In this document: piece after piece, positions 14,243 to 21,687 of the stretch
How the letters are laid out: each line of letters starts with the position of its first letter
How positions within the stretch are numbered: the stretch's first letter is position 1
Virus record (IMG/VR): IMGVR_UViG_3300035670_000425
Coordinates: 1 to 44,012 of that record
DNA from: a virus
Reading direction: 5' to 3' (one strand)
Length of the DNA stretch: 44,012 nucleotides
Position numbers and translations under genes: made by a program
The notes under the pieces: generated by a model
Database searches by the model: none
The model's input: the letters and a program-made list of their open reading frames with translations, nothing else
Told to the model about the DNA's origin: nothing

Positions 14243-14273
14243 TGTTGACATGTCAACACATCCGACATAAATT
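14243..14273 (+). promoter_or_regulatory. Replication-operon promoter with operator TGTTGACATGTCAACA
   Basis: The perfect palindrome lies at 14243-14258. TTGACA (14245-14250), 17 bp, TAAATT (14268-14273) form the promoter of the 14330-21580 operon. Sequence and geometry are the same as at 3416. Confidence 0.8.
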
Positions 14274-14329
14274 GGGTCAGTCCAGTTCGGACAAGGCGTA
14301 AGACTTTTTAGATCACGGAAAGGGTATTG

Positions 14330-14827
14330 ATGGATAACCATAATCCTGCGGTTGTAACTGTTCGAGCAGGGATTGCAAAGCGGGTTGGAAGACCTAATTT
14401 CAGTTCTTACGAGGCGAATTTGCAACTGGAAATGACCTTGGATTTGGGTGCGGTTACTGACGACAAGTTTCCTGAGTTTCTCGCTGAATTATACGGCAAG
14501 ATTCAAACGGAAGTCGATGCTCAGATCGCCACGGAAATCTACAGACAGGACAACACTAAAAACGATTTGCCGATGGCAAAGACGGTTGCTCCTGCTGTTG
14601 TAACCCCTTATATGCCAACCCAGAAGTTTGGTGATTTCCTTAGAGAAAAGTCTTCTGAACTTTCTGTTGAGCCAGAAGCCCTTGTAAGGCACTGGTACAA
14701 ATCTCACGTTGGTGGCCCTCTGACGCTGTTCCCAGAGCAGGGCAAGATGCTCAATGAGCTTTGGAACGCCGGTGTAATCAAGACTGAAGACTTAACAAGA
14801 TCAGTGGAAAAATGTCCCGCTTACTAA
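14330..14827 (+). CDS. First gene of replication operon, hypothetical (165 aa)
   Basis: ATG at 14330 follows GGAAAGGG at good spacing. The N-terminal half (KRVGRPNFSSYEANLQLEMT, then a long acidic helix) resembles a small phage and cyanobacterial protein type with a YxS-x-E-x-x-L strand followed by helices. I cannot name a family. The C-terminal half has a helical segment (FGDFLREKSSELSVEPEALV) that may be a small DNA-binding or adaptor fold. It stands directly behind the operator-controlled promoter and immediately before csrA, so it is among the first replication-module products. Confidence 0.7.
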   Translation: MDNHNPAVVTVRAGIAKRVGRPNFSSYEANLQLEMTLDLGAVTDDKFPEFLAELYGKIQTEVDAQIATEIYRQDNTKNDLPMAKTVAPAVVTPYMPTQKFGDFLREKSSELSVEPEALVRHWYKSHVGGPLTLFPEQGKMLNELWNAGVIKTEDLTRSVEKCPAY

Positions 14828-14846
14828 GACGACAGGAGGTCGAACA

Positions 14847-15044
14847 ATGCTGGTTGTTACACGCAAAATCGGTGAGTCGTTAGTGCTACAGGACAAGTCA
14901 ACAGGTGCAGAGATTGCAAGAGTCTTTATTGCTTCTGTTGACAGGGGACAGGTCAAGGTTGGAGTCAAAGCTCCGACCAGTCTCGCTATCTGGAGGACCG
15001 AATTGATCGAAACACCAGATGGCACAAAACGAACTCACAGTTGA
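14847..15044 (+). CDS. csrA: CsrA/RsmA-family RNA-binding regulator
   Basis: 65 residues: MLVVTRKIGESLVL matches the canonical CsrA start (MLILTRRVGE), and VDRGQVKVGVKAP matches the conserved VRIGI-AP core. The last strand carries IWRTEL in place of the usual VHREEI. CsrA dimers bind GGA motifs in mRNA leaders, often over the ribosome site, and repress or stabilise the target. ATG at 14847 has a strong AGGAGG site. Its end overlaps the PrimPol start. A phage copy may reprogram host carbon and motility control or regulate phage mRNAs; that role is inferred. Confidence 0.93.
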   Translation: MLVVTRKIGESLVLQDKSTGAEIARVFIASVDRGQVKVGVKAPTSLAIWRTELIETPDGTKRTHS

Positions 15045-15879
15045 GTGGGCAAAAGTCCTTTTGGATCACGGGATCAAACTGGTTCCGATGTGCCTTGAGG
15101 ACAAAATTCCCATGCTATCAATTAACGCTTTCCCTACAGGTTTACCGTTGGCAGCTATCCAAGACCTCGCACCGCAGAATATATCGGCTCTGACGGGAAT
15201 GGATTCTCGACTTATGGTGTTGGACCTCGATGGTCCAAAGGAGCTTGTAAATGAGTGGTTCAAAGACAAACCGTCCCTTCCTCGGACTTGGATGGTGCGC
15301 ACTGGCGGCGGTGGCCTGCATGTGTGGCTACGGTATCCTCACTGGGTTACCCGTGCTGTTCCCAATTGTCAAGTCTGGCGTGGTGCTGGAAAGCACGAAG
15401 AACTTGCTGTTCTGGGTAGCCGAAAACTTGCTACCTGCCCTCCTACACGATATGGGCCGAAAAAAGTGTATCGGTGGACGGGTTCGGTTAATCCGCTCAC
15501 GGGCAAATGTGGTGTTGCGCCTTATTGGTTGCTACAAGAAATCTTTAAGACCCAGATAAAACAGGTCTCCAACAAAGTTGCCAGTGGTCAAAGGTTCTCA
15601 ACCTTTAATTTTGCACCATCTGATGAAATACCCGATCGTTTGCAAATTCTTGTAAGTGCTGGTCTCAGACTGGCTCAAAACAAACCTAACAGTTCTGGTT
15701 GGATCAGCTGCTACAGACCTGGGGACGATTCCGACAGGAGACCAAGTGCTTCTGTGTACATGGACGGGTCTCGGGTCTGGGTGGCTGGCTCTGGGACGCT
15801 TGATTTCTGGGGTGCATTGGTTGCACTCAAAGCATTTCCAACAGTTGAAGCCGCTGTTGCGGCAATTCGAGGCATATAA
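15019..15879 (+). CDS. Primase-polymerase (PrimPol, archaeo-eukaryotic primase fold)
   Basis: The 286-residue protein has the bifunctional DNA primase/polymerase domain: LDLDG at about 68-72 supplies the metal-binding aspartates. RTGGGGLHVWLR at about 94-105 is the nucleotide-binding G-G-x-H motif. A CPPTRYG segment then precedes the end of the domain at about 190. A further C-terminal domain of about 90 residues includes DSDRRPSASVY, perhaps a PriCT-like part. It should make primers or extend DNA in phage replication. The helicase is a separate gene at 17030. Start ATG 15019 overlaps csrA by 26 bp. Confidence 0.87.
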   Translation: MAQNELTVEWAKVLLDHGIKLVPMCLEDKIPMLSINAFPTGLPLAAIQDLAPQNISALTGMDSRLMVLDLDGPKELVNEWFKDKPSLPRTWMVRTGGGGLHVWLRYPHWVTRAVPNCQVWRGAGKHEELAVLGSRKLATCPPTRYGPKKVYRWTGSVNPLTGKCGVAPYWLLQEIFKTQIKQVSNKVASGQRFSTFNFAPSDEIPDRLQILVSAGLRLAQNKPNSSGWISCYRPGDDSDRRPSASVYMDGSRVWVAGSGTLDFWGALVALKAFPTVEAAVAAIRGI

Positions 15880-15881
15880 AA

Positions 15882-16556
15882 ATGAACTTCTCAACAACAG
15901 ACTATTCGCAACAAAACAGCACTTTCACACAAATCCCAGTCGGACTGCACAATGCCCGTATTTTTATGATTGCATTGGTCGGGACGATTAAAAACACCTA
16001 CTACAACTCCGAACAATTGACACTGACAATCGGCCTTGAGATCGCTCCAGTTGTGCCTGGTGGCAGAAACGAGATCCGGTATCACCATGTCACTGCGTCA
16101 ATGGGTTCAAAAGCTGAACTTAGAAGGATCATTGAAGGGATTGAAAGAAAGACTCTGACTCAGGAAGAGGCTGGTGCTTATTCCATGGAAAGTCTTCTGG
16201 GCAGATTTGTTCAGGTCGAATTTCTGCATAACCCGTCAAAGAAAGATCCATCTAAGGTCTACGAAAAGATTTCCAAATTCTTCCATACAGAACGTGAGTT
16301 TCCGACCAAGAAGTCTACTTTTATGTGGGATTTTCACAAGGATGAACTTTCGCAATTGCCACAGTCTGTGCAACAGAAGGTGATGCAAACCAAAGAATAT
16401 CAGGAAAAATACGCTCACACACCACAACCTCAGACCGCTCTTGGACAGACTGTCCATGTGGCGAACCAAATGGTTCAGCCACCGCCAGCACCTGTTCAAT
16501 CAGCACCCGTCCCATCTGCACCAGTTCAACAAACCCAGTCGTTTGACTGGGAATAA
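15882..16556 (+). CDS. SSB-like single-strand DNA-binding protein (224 aa)
   Basis: The first 145 residues alternate strands in an OB-like pattern (VGLHNARIFMIALVG, LTLTIGLEIAPVV, LLGRFVQVEF). Conserved-looking charged stretches (HNPSKKDPSKVYEKIS) follow. The C-terminal 60 residues are P, Q, V and A repeats ending in SFDWE, a short acidic-aromatic tip like the tails by which SSBs recruit partners. I think it is a phage SSB or DUF669-type ssDNA-binding protein. ATG at 15882 lies two bases after the PrimPol stop. Family assignment is moderate. Confidence 0.6.
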   Translation: MNFSTTDYSQQNSTFTQIPVGLHNARIFMIALVGTIKNTYYNSEQLTLTIGLEIAPVVPGGRNEIRYHHVTASMGSKAELRRIIEGIERKTLTQEEAGAYSMESLLGRFVQVEFLHNPSKKDPSKVYEKISKFFHTEREFPTKKSTFMWDFHKDELSQLPQSVQQKVMQTKEYQEKYAHTPQPQTALGQTVHVANQMVQPPPAPVQSAPVPSAPVQQTQSFDWE

Positions 16557-16623
16557 CGATTCGCTCCTTGCCCACGGATGGGCCTTTTATTTCATTAAAG
16601 AACACACAGAAGGATACCCGCCG

Positions 16624-17037
16624 ATGGATTTTGATACCCACCTGAAGAAGTGCATCGAAGAAGCAGAGAAAAGCACACCAGAGGTTGAGACTAAAGCCTC
16701 AGTCCTGTCAATGACAACGGAAGACTTTATTTCCGAAGAAGAAGCTCGGTACATCCACATGTACCAACACCTTCCTGTTCATAACAGGAGAAAACTGGCT
16801 CACGATTACAACGCCTACTGTGATCTTAAAGAGGCTGTTTCTCAATTCCTTGCAATTGCCAGTGCATCTGTTCAGAACGCAACAGAAGAAGAATCAGGCC
16901 CATTACTGACAAAAATAAAGAGACCTGTCATTCGCAGTCCGAAGTACTGGCGTATTTGCGGTTACTGCAATGGTTCTGGTAGCTCGGATGAAATTGGTAA
17001 ATGTAACAGTTGCGGGGGGCATGGCTACCATGTCTAG
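16624..17037 (+). CDS. Protein with DnaJ-type zinc knuckles at its C-terminus (137 aa)
   Basis: The frame is open back into the SSB gene, but ATG at 16624 has AGAAGGA nine bases upstream. The N-terminal two thirds is acidic-helical (EEAEKSTPEVETK, HLPVHNRRKLAHDYNAY). The end carries CGYCNGSG and CNSCGGHG, two C-x2-C-x-G-x-G knuckles as in the DnaJ cysteine-rich domain, likely holding one zinc ion. Similar knuckles are used for protein or nucleic-acid contact. It overlaps the helicase start by 8 bp, so it may be a helicase accessory factor. Confidence 0.6.
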   Translation: MDFDTHLKKCIEEAEKSTPEVETKASVLSMTTEDFISEEEARYIHMYQHLPVHNRRKLAHDYNAYCDLKEAVSQFLAIASASVQNATEEESGPLLTKIKRPVIRSPKYWRICGYCNGSGSSDEIGKCNSCGGHGYHV

Positions 17038-18616
17038 TCTGACATTCACAACTCTTGGAAAAACAAATTTCAGTCTCCATCCTTATCAGCAAGAGTCTGT
17101 TGACAAGACAACAGAGCATTTCTACGTTTCGCATAAACCTAGTGCAATCATACAGTTAGCGACTGGTGCTGGTAAGACTGTAACAGTGGGAATGCTAATC
17201 AGGAAACTGGTCGAGGAAGGGAAGGCTAATCGCACTCTCTTTGTTGTCCACAGAACCGAACTGGTTAAACAGGCGATAGACACTTTTGAGCTTTGCGGTT
17301 TGGATGTTGGTAGGGAGCAGGGTTCTGAGCGAGGTTTTTCCCTGTCGGATCCTCATGTTGTCTGCTCAACAGTCCAGACGATGAGCCGAAGGCTCAAACA
17401 GTACAAACCAACAGACTTCGATCTGATCATTTGCGACGAATGCCATCACAGTGCTGAGGGGATCAAAACTTACAACGACATCTACGACTATTTTTCAGAA
17501 GCCAAACTTCTCGGCGTCACTGCGACTATCGACAGGGCTGATAGGAGATCATTGGAACGGTTTGGGGAAGTGATTTGCAATTACTCTCTGTATGACGCAA
17601 TCCATGATCCTGCTGGGCCATTTCTTTCACCAGTGAAGTTTGTTCGGTGTTCTCTCGGTGTTGACTTAAGAGGTTGCAAGACTACGGGGAAGAAAGGGGA
17701 TTTTGATGCGGGAGATCTTGCAAGAAGGATTCAACCTGCGGTTGAACTGTTTGCCAATGCGATCGAAAAGGAAACGAGAGGCCGGAAAAAGATTGTTGTC
17801 TTTATGCCCGATGTTGGCTCTTCCCAGGCCATGGCAAATGCTCTTAAACAACTTGGTCATGCTGCCGACTGGGTCTCAGGGGAAAAGGACGATCGGGATC
17901 AGACGATTTACAGATACAAGAAGGGACTTCTGAGATATCTGGTTAATTGCCAGATCCTGACAGAAGGCTTTGATGATAAGCCAACAGACTGCGTTGTTCT
18001 TAAGCCGACAAGATCACGGATTGCTTATGCTCAGATGGTCGGCAGAGGGACAAGGATTGCTCCTGACAAAGATGATTGCCTCATTGTTGATTTCAGCCAC
18101 ACAACAGACCTTGACCTGATTGGGCCTGCTTCGCTGGCAGACTGTGACATCGCTGATCGGGATGAGGTTCAGACAATTGTTGATCAGGGAGTGGATCTCT
18201 GGGAAGCAGTCGAGAGAGTCAAGAAAGAGAAACAGCAGAGGCTTGAGATGCGGGTTCCGGTTTCAAGACTGGAACTTCAGTACCGACGGGTTGAAATCAA
18301 TCCTTTTAATGTTTCGGTCAATCTCGGTCTTGTTAAGCAAATGAACTCCAGCAAAAACAGGTTCGGTGAACCACCGACTCCGGCTCAAGCCAAGGTGCTT
18401 GAAAATGCTGGTATTAAAGATCTTTCTGGAATCACAAAGCGACAGGCAGGGGAGATCATCGGAAAGATTTTTGCCCGAAGGGAATCGGGTCTCTGCACTG
18501 TGAAGCAGTTGAACTTCCTTGTTTCCTGTGGCCTAAAGCCTGAAACCGTTCGGCAATGGTCTTTCCAGCAAGCCAGCAATGAAATCACCAAGATTTTAGG
18601 GGATAAAAATGGATAA
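17030..18616 (+). CDS. Superfamily II DNA/RNA helicase (DEAD/DEAH, COG1061-like)
   Basis: 528 residues from ATG 17030, which overlaps the preceding stop; ATG 17021 is an alternative. Motifs: Q-type LHPYQQESV, Walker A ATGAGKT (about 44-50), DECHH (about 136-140), GVTAT (motif III, about 162), then LTEGFDDKPTDCVV and QMVGRGTRIAP (motif VI). The C-terminal 150 residues hold helical repeats (TPAQAKVLENAGI...TVKQLNFLV), probably a DNA-binding extension. It should unwind DNA at the replication fork or remodel recombination intermediates, acting with PrimPol. Confidence 0.92.
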   Translation: MSSLTFTTLGKTNFSLHPYQQESVDKTTEHFYVSHKPSAIIQLATGAGKTVTVGMLIRKLVEEGKANRTLFVVHRTELVKQAIDTFELCGLDVGREQGSERGFSLSDPHVVCSTVQTMSRRLKQYKPTDFDLIICDECHHSAEGIKTYNDIYDYFSEAKLLGVTATIDRADRRSLERFGEVICNYSLYDAIHDPAGPFLSPVKFVRCSLGVDLRGCKTTGKKGDFDAGDLARRIQPAVELFANAIEKETRGRKKIVVFMPDVGSSQAMANALKQLGHAADWVSGEKDDRDQTIYRYKKGLLRYLVNCQILTEGFDDKPTDCVVLKPTRSRIAYAQMVGRGTRIAPDKDDCLIVDFSHTTDLDLIGPASLADCDIADRDEVQTIVDQGVDLWEAVERVKKEKQQRLEMRVPVSRLELQYRRVEINPFNVSVNLGLVKQMNSSKNRFGEPPTPAQAKVLENAGIKDLSGITKRQAGEIIGKIFARRESGLCTVKQLNFLVSCGLKPETVRQWSFQQASNEITKILGDKNG

Positions 18617-18803
18617 GCGAGACGATTTGGTCTTGAGGCTAACAAGGTCACTCAAGGATATGCATGAGGTCGTCAAAAAGGCTGAGATTGAAGGATTTCC
18701 TTTGCCCAAAGGGTGCGAAGAAAAGATCCGTGAATCCCATATCCAGTATCACATCGCCAGAAACCATTTGAATATGGCTGGCCTCTCCGTAGAGGAGTTG
18801 TGA
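18609..18803 (+). CDS. Small hypothetical protein (64 aa)
   Basis: Starts with ATGGATAA overlapping the helicase stop. The product is helical and charged (RLTRSLKDMHEVVKKAEIEG, IQYHIARNHLNMAGLSVEEL). Unrecognised; too short for an enzyme, and possibly an accessory factor of the helicase because of translational coupling. Its stop TGA overlaps the next ATG. Confidence 0.6.
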   Translation: MDKRDDLVLRLTRSLKDMHEVVKKAEIEGFPLPKGCEEKIRESHIQYHIARNHLNMAGLSVEEL

Positions 18804-19042
18804 TGCGGATCAAAAAACCAAAGTCAATTCTGAAGTTTGAACTGGAAATCGCTTCTAAGACTGATGTTTTAGAAGTGACTGCCCATCCATCTGAGACTGG
18901 GCCAAGAGAGTTGTGGATGTTTTTTCTGCAACTGACAGAACGGGTTGAACTGGTCTTTTACCTGACAGGCAAAGATGCGGAAGACCCTGTGATTCGTGAG
19001 GACATTATTTCGTGGATATCATCTCAGGAGCCAACAAAATGA
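18803..19042 (+). CDS. Small hypothetical protein (79 aa)
   Basis: ATG 18803 shares bases with the previous stop (TGATG) and has GAGGAG upstream. The sequence has a beta-rich pattern (ILKFELEIASKTDVLEVTA, then LWMFFLQLTERVELVFYL) and a C-terminal helix. I do not recognise it. The hydrophobic stretch FFLQLTERVELVFYL is interrupted by charges, so it is not a membrane segment. Its stop overlaps the next start by ATGA. Confidence 0.6.
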   Translation: MRIKKPKSILKFELEIASKTDVLEVTAHPSETGPRELWMFFLQLTERVELVFYLTGKDAEDPVIREDIISWISSQEPTK

Positions 19043-19290
19043 GAGAGCCAATCTGGAGTTCAATTGACGGTCAATCTTGGCAATTAGTTATTGTCGAGCC
19101 ATTTCGATGCAGTATTGTTTTGATCGACACGGAAATCCGCTGTTATCGGCCAAGTGTTGTCAACATGGAAACAAATGAGAGCGTTTCTTCAGACTTTTTT
19201 GACCTTGAGAACGCAAAGGAATGGTGTGTACAGAGATCCAAGGATCTTGCAGCCAAACTAAACGAAAACACTTTTGAGATCGAGGTCTAA
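19039..19290 (+). CDS. Small hypothetical protein (83 aa)
   Basis: The frame is open from 19012, but ATG 19039 overlaps the previous stop and has CAGGAG eight bases upstream. A beta-sheet-like N-terminal half (SWQLVIVEPFRCSIVLID) is followed by a helix (DLENAKEWCVQRSKDLAAKL). It resembles small phage proteins with a strand-rich core and a terminal helix, function unknown. The stop codon shares its last A with the next ATG. Confidence 0.6.
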   Translation: MREPIWSSIDGQSWQLVIVEPFRCSIVLIDTEIRCYRPSVVNMETNESVSSDFFDLENAKEWCVQRSKDLAAKLNENTFEIEV

Positions 19291-19472
19291 TGGAAATTGT
19301 TGAAGTCATTCTGCTCGGGTTTATCGTGTTCCAGTGCTGGTTTAATTACAAAACCGACAAACGCATTGGAATGCTTTATGACATTTTTGTTCAAGGTATT
19401 TTGAGGAGCATAGCACATGGTGAACTGGATAACAGAACCGAAAGTCATGGTACTTGCGGCAAGCAAGATTGA
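19290..19472 (+). CDS. Small membrane protein (60 aa)
   Basis: ATG 19290 shares its A with the previous stop. Residues about 2-19 (EIVEVILLGFIVFQCWFNY) form one membrane segment, followed by a short positively charged turn (KTDKR). This suggests an N-out, C-in single-span protein. Its 3' third overlaps the ThyX gene, so the last 18 residues are constrained by another frame. Coupled position supports it being real; function unknown. Confidence 0.5.
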   Translation: MEIVEVILLGFIVFQCWFNYKTDKRIGMLYDIFVQGILRSIAHGELDNRTESHGTCGKQD

Positions 19473-20244
19473 TGACAATCGTCTCATGGCAGATCGCCTT
19501 AATGATTACACAGATGGATGGCTGGGATCCTTTGGTTTTGGTACAAGCGACCTTGACATAATCCCTGAGTTTGCAGGGAGAGTTTGCTATCAGTCGTTTA
19601 AGAGTCGCAGACCTGGGGGCAATGAGTCTTATATACAGCACATTCTTCAGGAGGGGCATGGAAGCGTCGCCGAACACTCTGTTGTCACTCTTTTGATTAC
19701 AGGCGTTTCACGGTCATTGACACATGAACTGATCCGGCATCGTGCCGGAACAGCATTCTCTGAGCTTTCTCAGCGTTATTACGACGTCACTAGTGGGAGG
19801 CTTGGCTTTGTTCTGCCACCTGATGCGATCGGGAATGAAGTCGTTACCGAAGCAATGACCGCAGAGGTTGAGAGTGCAATCAAAAAGTATGATGAAATCT
19901 CGACCCTGTTGACATCTCAGATGTCAGCAAAATGGATGGATGCTCATCCTGAGCAAAAGCCATCAAGAGCGGATCTCACTTACATCAGGAAGTCTGCAAG
20001 GCAAGCTGCAAGGGCGATCCTACCAAACTGCACAGAGACCCATATTGTGATGACAGGCAATCTTCGAGCTTGGCGAAATATCGTTGAGCAAAGAGGCTCT
20101 GTACATGCTGACAAAGAAATCAGGAGGCTGGCCTGTGCTATTGGAAACGTAATGTATTCGATGGCTCCTAACTGCTTTCAGGATCTTCGGATTGATTTGA
20201 CTGATGGGTTCCCATCAGCAGGTTTTGAATATCGAAAGGTTTAA
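19417..20244 (+). CDS. thyX: Flavin-dependent thymidylate synthase
   Basis: 275 residues. The signature RHRAGTAFSELSQRYYDV (RHR at about 107-109) is the dUMP/FAD-binding motif of ThyX. Further conserved elements are GRVCYQS, GHGSVAEHSVVT and, late, a RAWRNIVEQRGS-type segment. It converts dUMP to dTMP using methylenetetrahydrofolate and FAD, replacing ThyA, and supplies dTTP for phage replication. ATG 19417 follows GAGGAGCATAGCAC. The motif has eight residues between RHR and SQRY where many ThyX proteins have seven. The next gene (MazG-like) follows after two bases. Confidence 0.95.
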   Translation: MVNWITEPKVMVLAASKIDDNRLMADRLNDYTDGWLGSFGFGTSDLDIIPEFAGRVCYQSFKSRRPGGNESYIQHILQEGHGSVAEHSVVTLLITGVSRSLTHELIRHRAGTAFSELSQRYYDVTSGRLGFVLPPDAIGNEVVTEAMTAEVESAIKKYDEISTLLTSQMSAKWMDAHPEQKPSRADLTYIRKSARQAARAILPNCTETHIVMTGNLRAWRNIVEQRGSVHADKEIRRLACAIGNVMYSMAPNCFQDLRIDLTDGFPSAGFEYRKV

Positions 20245-20246
20245 CA

Positions 20247-20558
20247 ATGACAATAGATGAGCTTGCGAAGAAATGCTTTGAGTCTGCCAAGGCTAAGGGT
20301 TTCTGGGATGAGGATCGGAACTTCGGAGAATCCATCGCACTGATGCACAGTGAGCTTTCTGAGGCTCTTGAAGGCTACCGGAAGGACCGTAAAGACGACC
20401 ATCTTCCACAGCACGATCAGTGGCAGGTTGAATTGGCTGATGCAATCATCAGGATTCTGGATTGGTGCGGAGCCAAGCAGGTTCCTATCGGCCAGATTAT
20501 TGACGAGAAAATGGCTTACAACGCAAACCGACCATACCGCCACGGAGCTAAGTTTTGA
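20247..20558 (+). CDS. MazG-like nucleotide pyrophosphohydrolase
   Basis: 103 residues with the all-alpha NTP pyrophosphatase pattern: HSELSEALEGYR provides the E-x2-E helix and WQVELADAIIRILDW provides E-x2-D in the second metal-binding helix. The end MAYNANRPYRHGAKF matches the MazG-like C-terminus. It would hydrolyse NTPs or dNTPs to monophosphates, for example producing dUMP for the adjacent ThyX, or lowering a host nucleotide signal. It begins two bases after thyX. Confidence 0.88.
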   Translation: MTIDELAKKCFESAKAKGFWDEDRNFGESIALMHSELSEALEGYRKDRKDDHLPQHDQWQVELADAIIRILDWCGAKQVPIGQIIDEKMAYNANRPYRHGAKF

Positions 20559-20842
20559 AGAAGTCGAAGAAACTGAAGAATGAGTATATGAACGTGAGAA
20601 GGATCATTCAGGGAATGAAAGACGGCAACGATGGCCTCATTGGGATTTACGAGCAGAAACTCAAGGGAAGGAGGTCTTACATCTGCCGGTTGCCAAGGAT
20701 GCTAAAACGGAAGCATGCTTATTTTGATAACCCTATCGAGGCATGTGTACATTACAATGAAACAGTGAAATACTACTTTGGCAGCGACGCTGTTTTTTGT
20801 GACCCTTTGGCTGTTGTGAGGCGGTTTATTCTCAATGTCTAA
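20555..20842 (+). CDS. AP2-like DNA-binding domain protein (95 aa)
   Basis: The start is probably TTG 20555 overlapping the previous stop (TTGA) with ACGGAG upstream; ATG 20588 is the alternative. After a basic N-terminus (KKSKKLKNEY) comes YICRLPRMLKRKHAYFDNPI followed by EACVHYNETVKYYFGSDAV. This matches the AP2/ERF layout of three strands, then a helix with EAA-x2-YN-x2-A-x4-G. AP2 domains in phages usually belong to HNH homing nucleases; here the nuclease part is absent. Assignment is by pattern and moderate. Confidence 0.5.
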   Translation: MKKSKKLKNEYMNVRRIIQGMKDGNDGLIGIYEQKLKGRRSYICRLPRMLKRKHAYFDNPIEACVHYNETVKYYFGSDAVFCDPLAVVRRFILNV

Positions 20843-21200
20843 ATGTCCAGACTACTACCTTCTTTCTGATGGCAGATCCTTCCTAGAGTATTCCGAGGTG
20901 TTGACAAGGATATTATGGCATGGTGGGATCACGGGATTGCCTTACCATTGTGCCTTGTCTGCCTTAGAACACCTCTTTCGGCTCGGTAAGAAGGAAGGCG
21001 AGGCTGAGACAGACTGGGAATCATTCAAGTTCTGGTGGAATAAAGTTCCTGATCTTTCCGGCAAGGATGCCGCTCTCAAACATGTCTTTTCCGAAAGACA
21101 GAAGCTGGGGGATGTGCAATGGCTTGTTTCGCAGGAGTGGACCCAGGTTTACGGGGCGGCATTGCCATTGTGGATGAGGCAGGAAAAATTCTTGCCCTAA
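20835..21200 (+). CDS. DUF3310-like small phage protein (121 aa)
   Basis: The sequence DYYLLSDGRSFLEYSEVLTR, followed by a helix and HLFRLGKKEGEAETDWESFK, fits the DUF3310 pattern. That pattern is HYq...G.e-x-id-x-i, then KYl-R--KK--E-Dl-K, found in many phage early genes without known function. The conserved KYL-R is replaced by HLFRLGKK. ATG 20835 overlaps the preceding stop by ATGTCTAA. The last 82 bp overlap the RuvC-like gene, so the C-terminal 27 residues may not be conserved. Confidence 0.55.
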   Translation: MSKCPDYYLLSDGRSFLEYSEVLTRILWHGGITGLPYHCALSALEHLFRLGKKEGEAETDWESFKFWWNKVPDLSGKDAALKHVFSERQKLGDVQWLVSQEWTQVYGAALPLWMRQEKFLP

Positions 21201-21580
21201 AGCCTATGCCGACAAGCAAGCAGGGTGATAAAAAAGTCATTAACTTTGCTGCTGTTGCTGGGTTCCTGAAGGAGTGGGAGCCGGATCTCGTTGTGATTGA
21301 GAAGGTTTCTGCGATGCCTGGTCAGGGCGTTGTCTCCATGTTCTCATTTGGATATGGGTATGGTGGCCTTGTCGGTGTTGTTGAGACTATGGGTATGCCT
21401 TACGAACTGGTTCGGCCTCAAGTCTGGCAAAAGACGACTATTGCAGGAATCGACAAGAAACTTGGTAAAGCCAGATCTGTTGTTTACTGTCAACATTATT
21501 ACCCAGAGGCGGAAATTACCAAGGATGGTATTGCAGATGCTGTCTGTATGGCTATAGTAGCTAAAGACAGGTTATCATGA
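21119..21580 (+). CDS. RuvC-like Holliday junction resolvase
   Basis: 153 residues with the RNase H-fold resolvase motifs: GVDPGLRGGIA (D8), VVIEKVSAMPGQGVVSMFSF (E61), and a C-terminal KDGIADAVCMA pair of acidic residues at about 137-143. The PGQGVVSMFSFGYGYG stretch is characteristic of phage resolvases of this type. It would cleave branched DNA formed during recombination and replication before packaging. It is the last gene of the replication operon; convergent late genes begin on the other strand 108 bp later. Confidence 0.88.
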   Translation: MACFAGVDPGLRGGIAIVDEAGKILALKPMPTSKQGDKKVINFAAVAGFLKEWEPDLVVIEKVSAMPGQGVVSMFSFGYGYGGLVGVVETMGMPYELVRPQVWQKTTIAGIDKKLGKARSVVYCQHYYPEAEITKDGIADAVCMAIVAKDRLS

Positions 21581-21687
21581 TTTCCTGTTTTGCGTGAAAG
21601 GTGTTGGTGTTCGGCTGAGTGTTCTTATTCCTTTATGTCACGTTGAAGCCGGACAACCATGATCCATCTGAGAGCCTTTCACGTGCT
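21567..21687. terminator. Convergent intergenic region with inverted repeats
   Basis: ACAGG-N12-CCTGTTTT (about 21568-21590) could end the plus operon. CGTGAAAGG (21593-21601) is exactly complementary to CCTTTCACG (21675-21683), giving a 9-bp stem over a 73-base loop. It separates the replication operon from the late operon and may act as a terminator in both directions. Confidence 0.45.
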
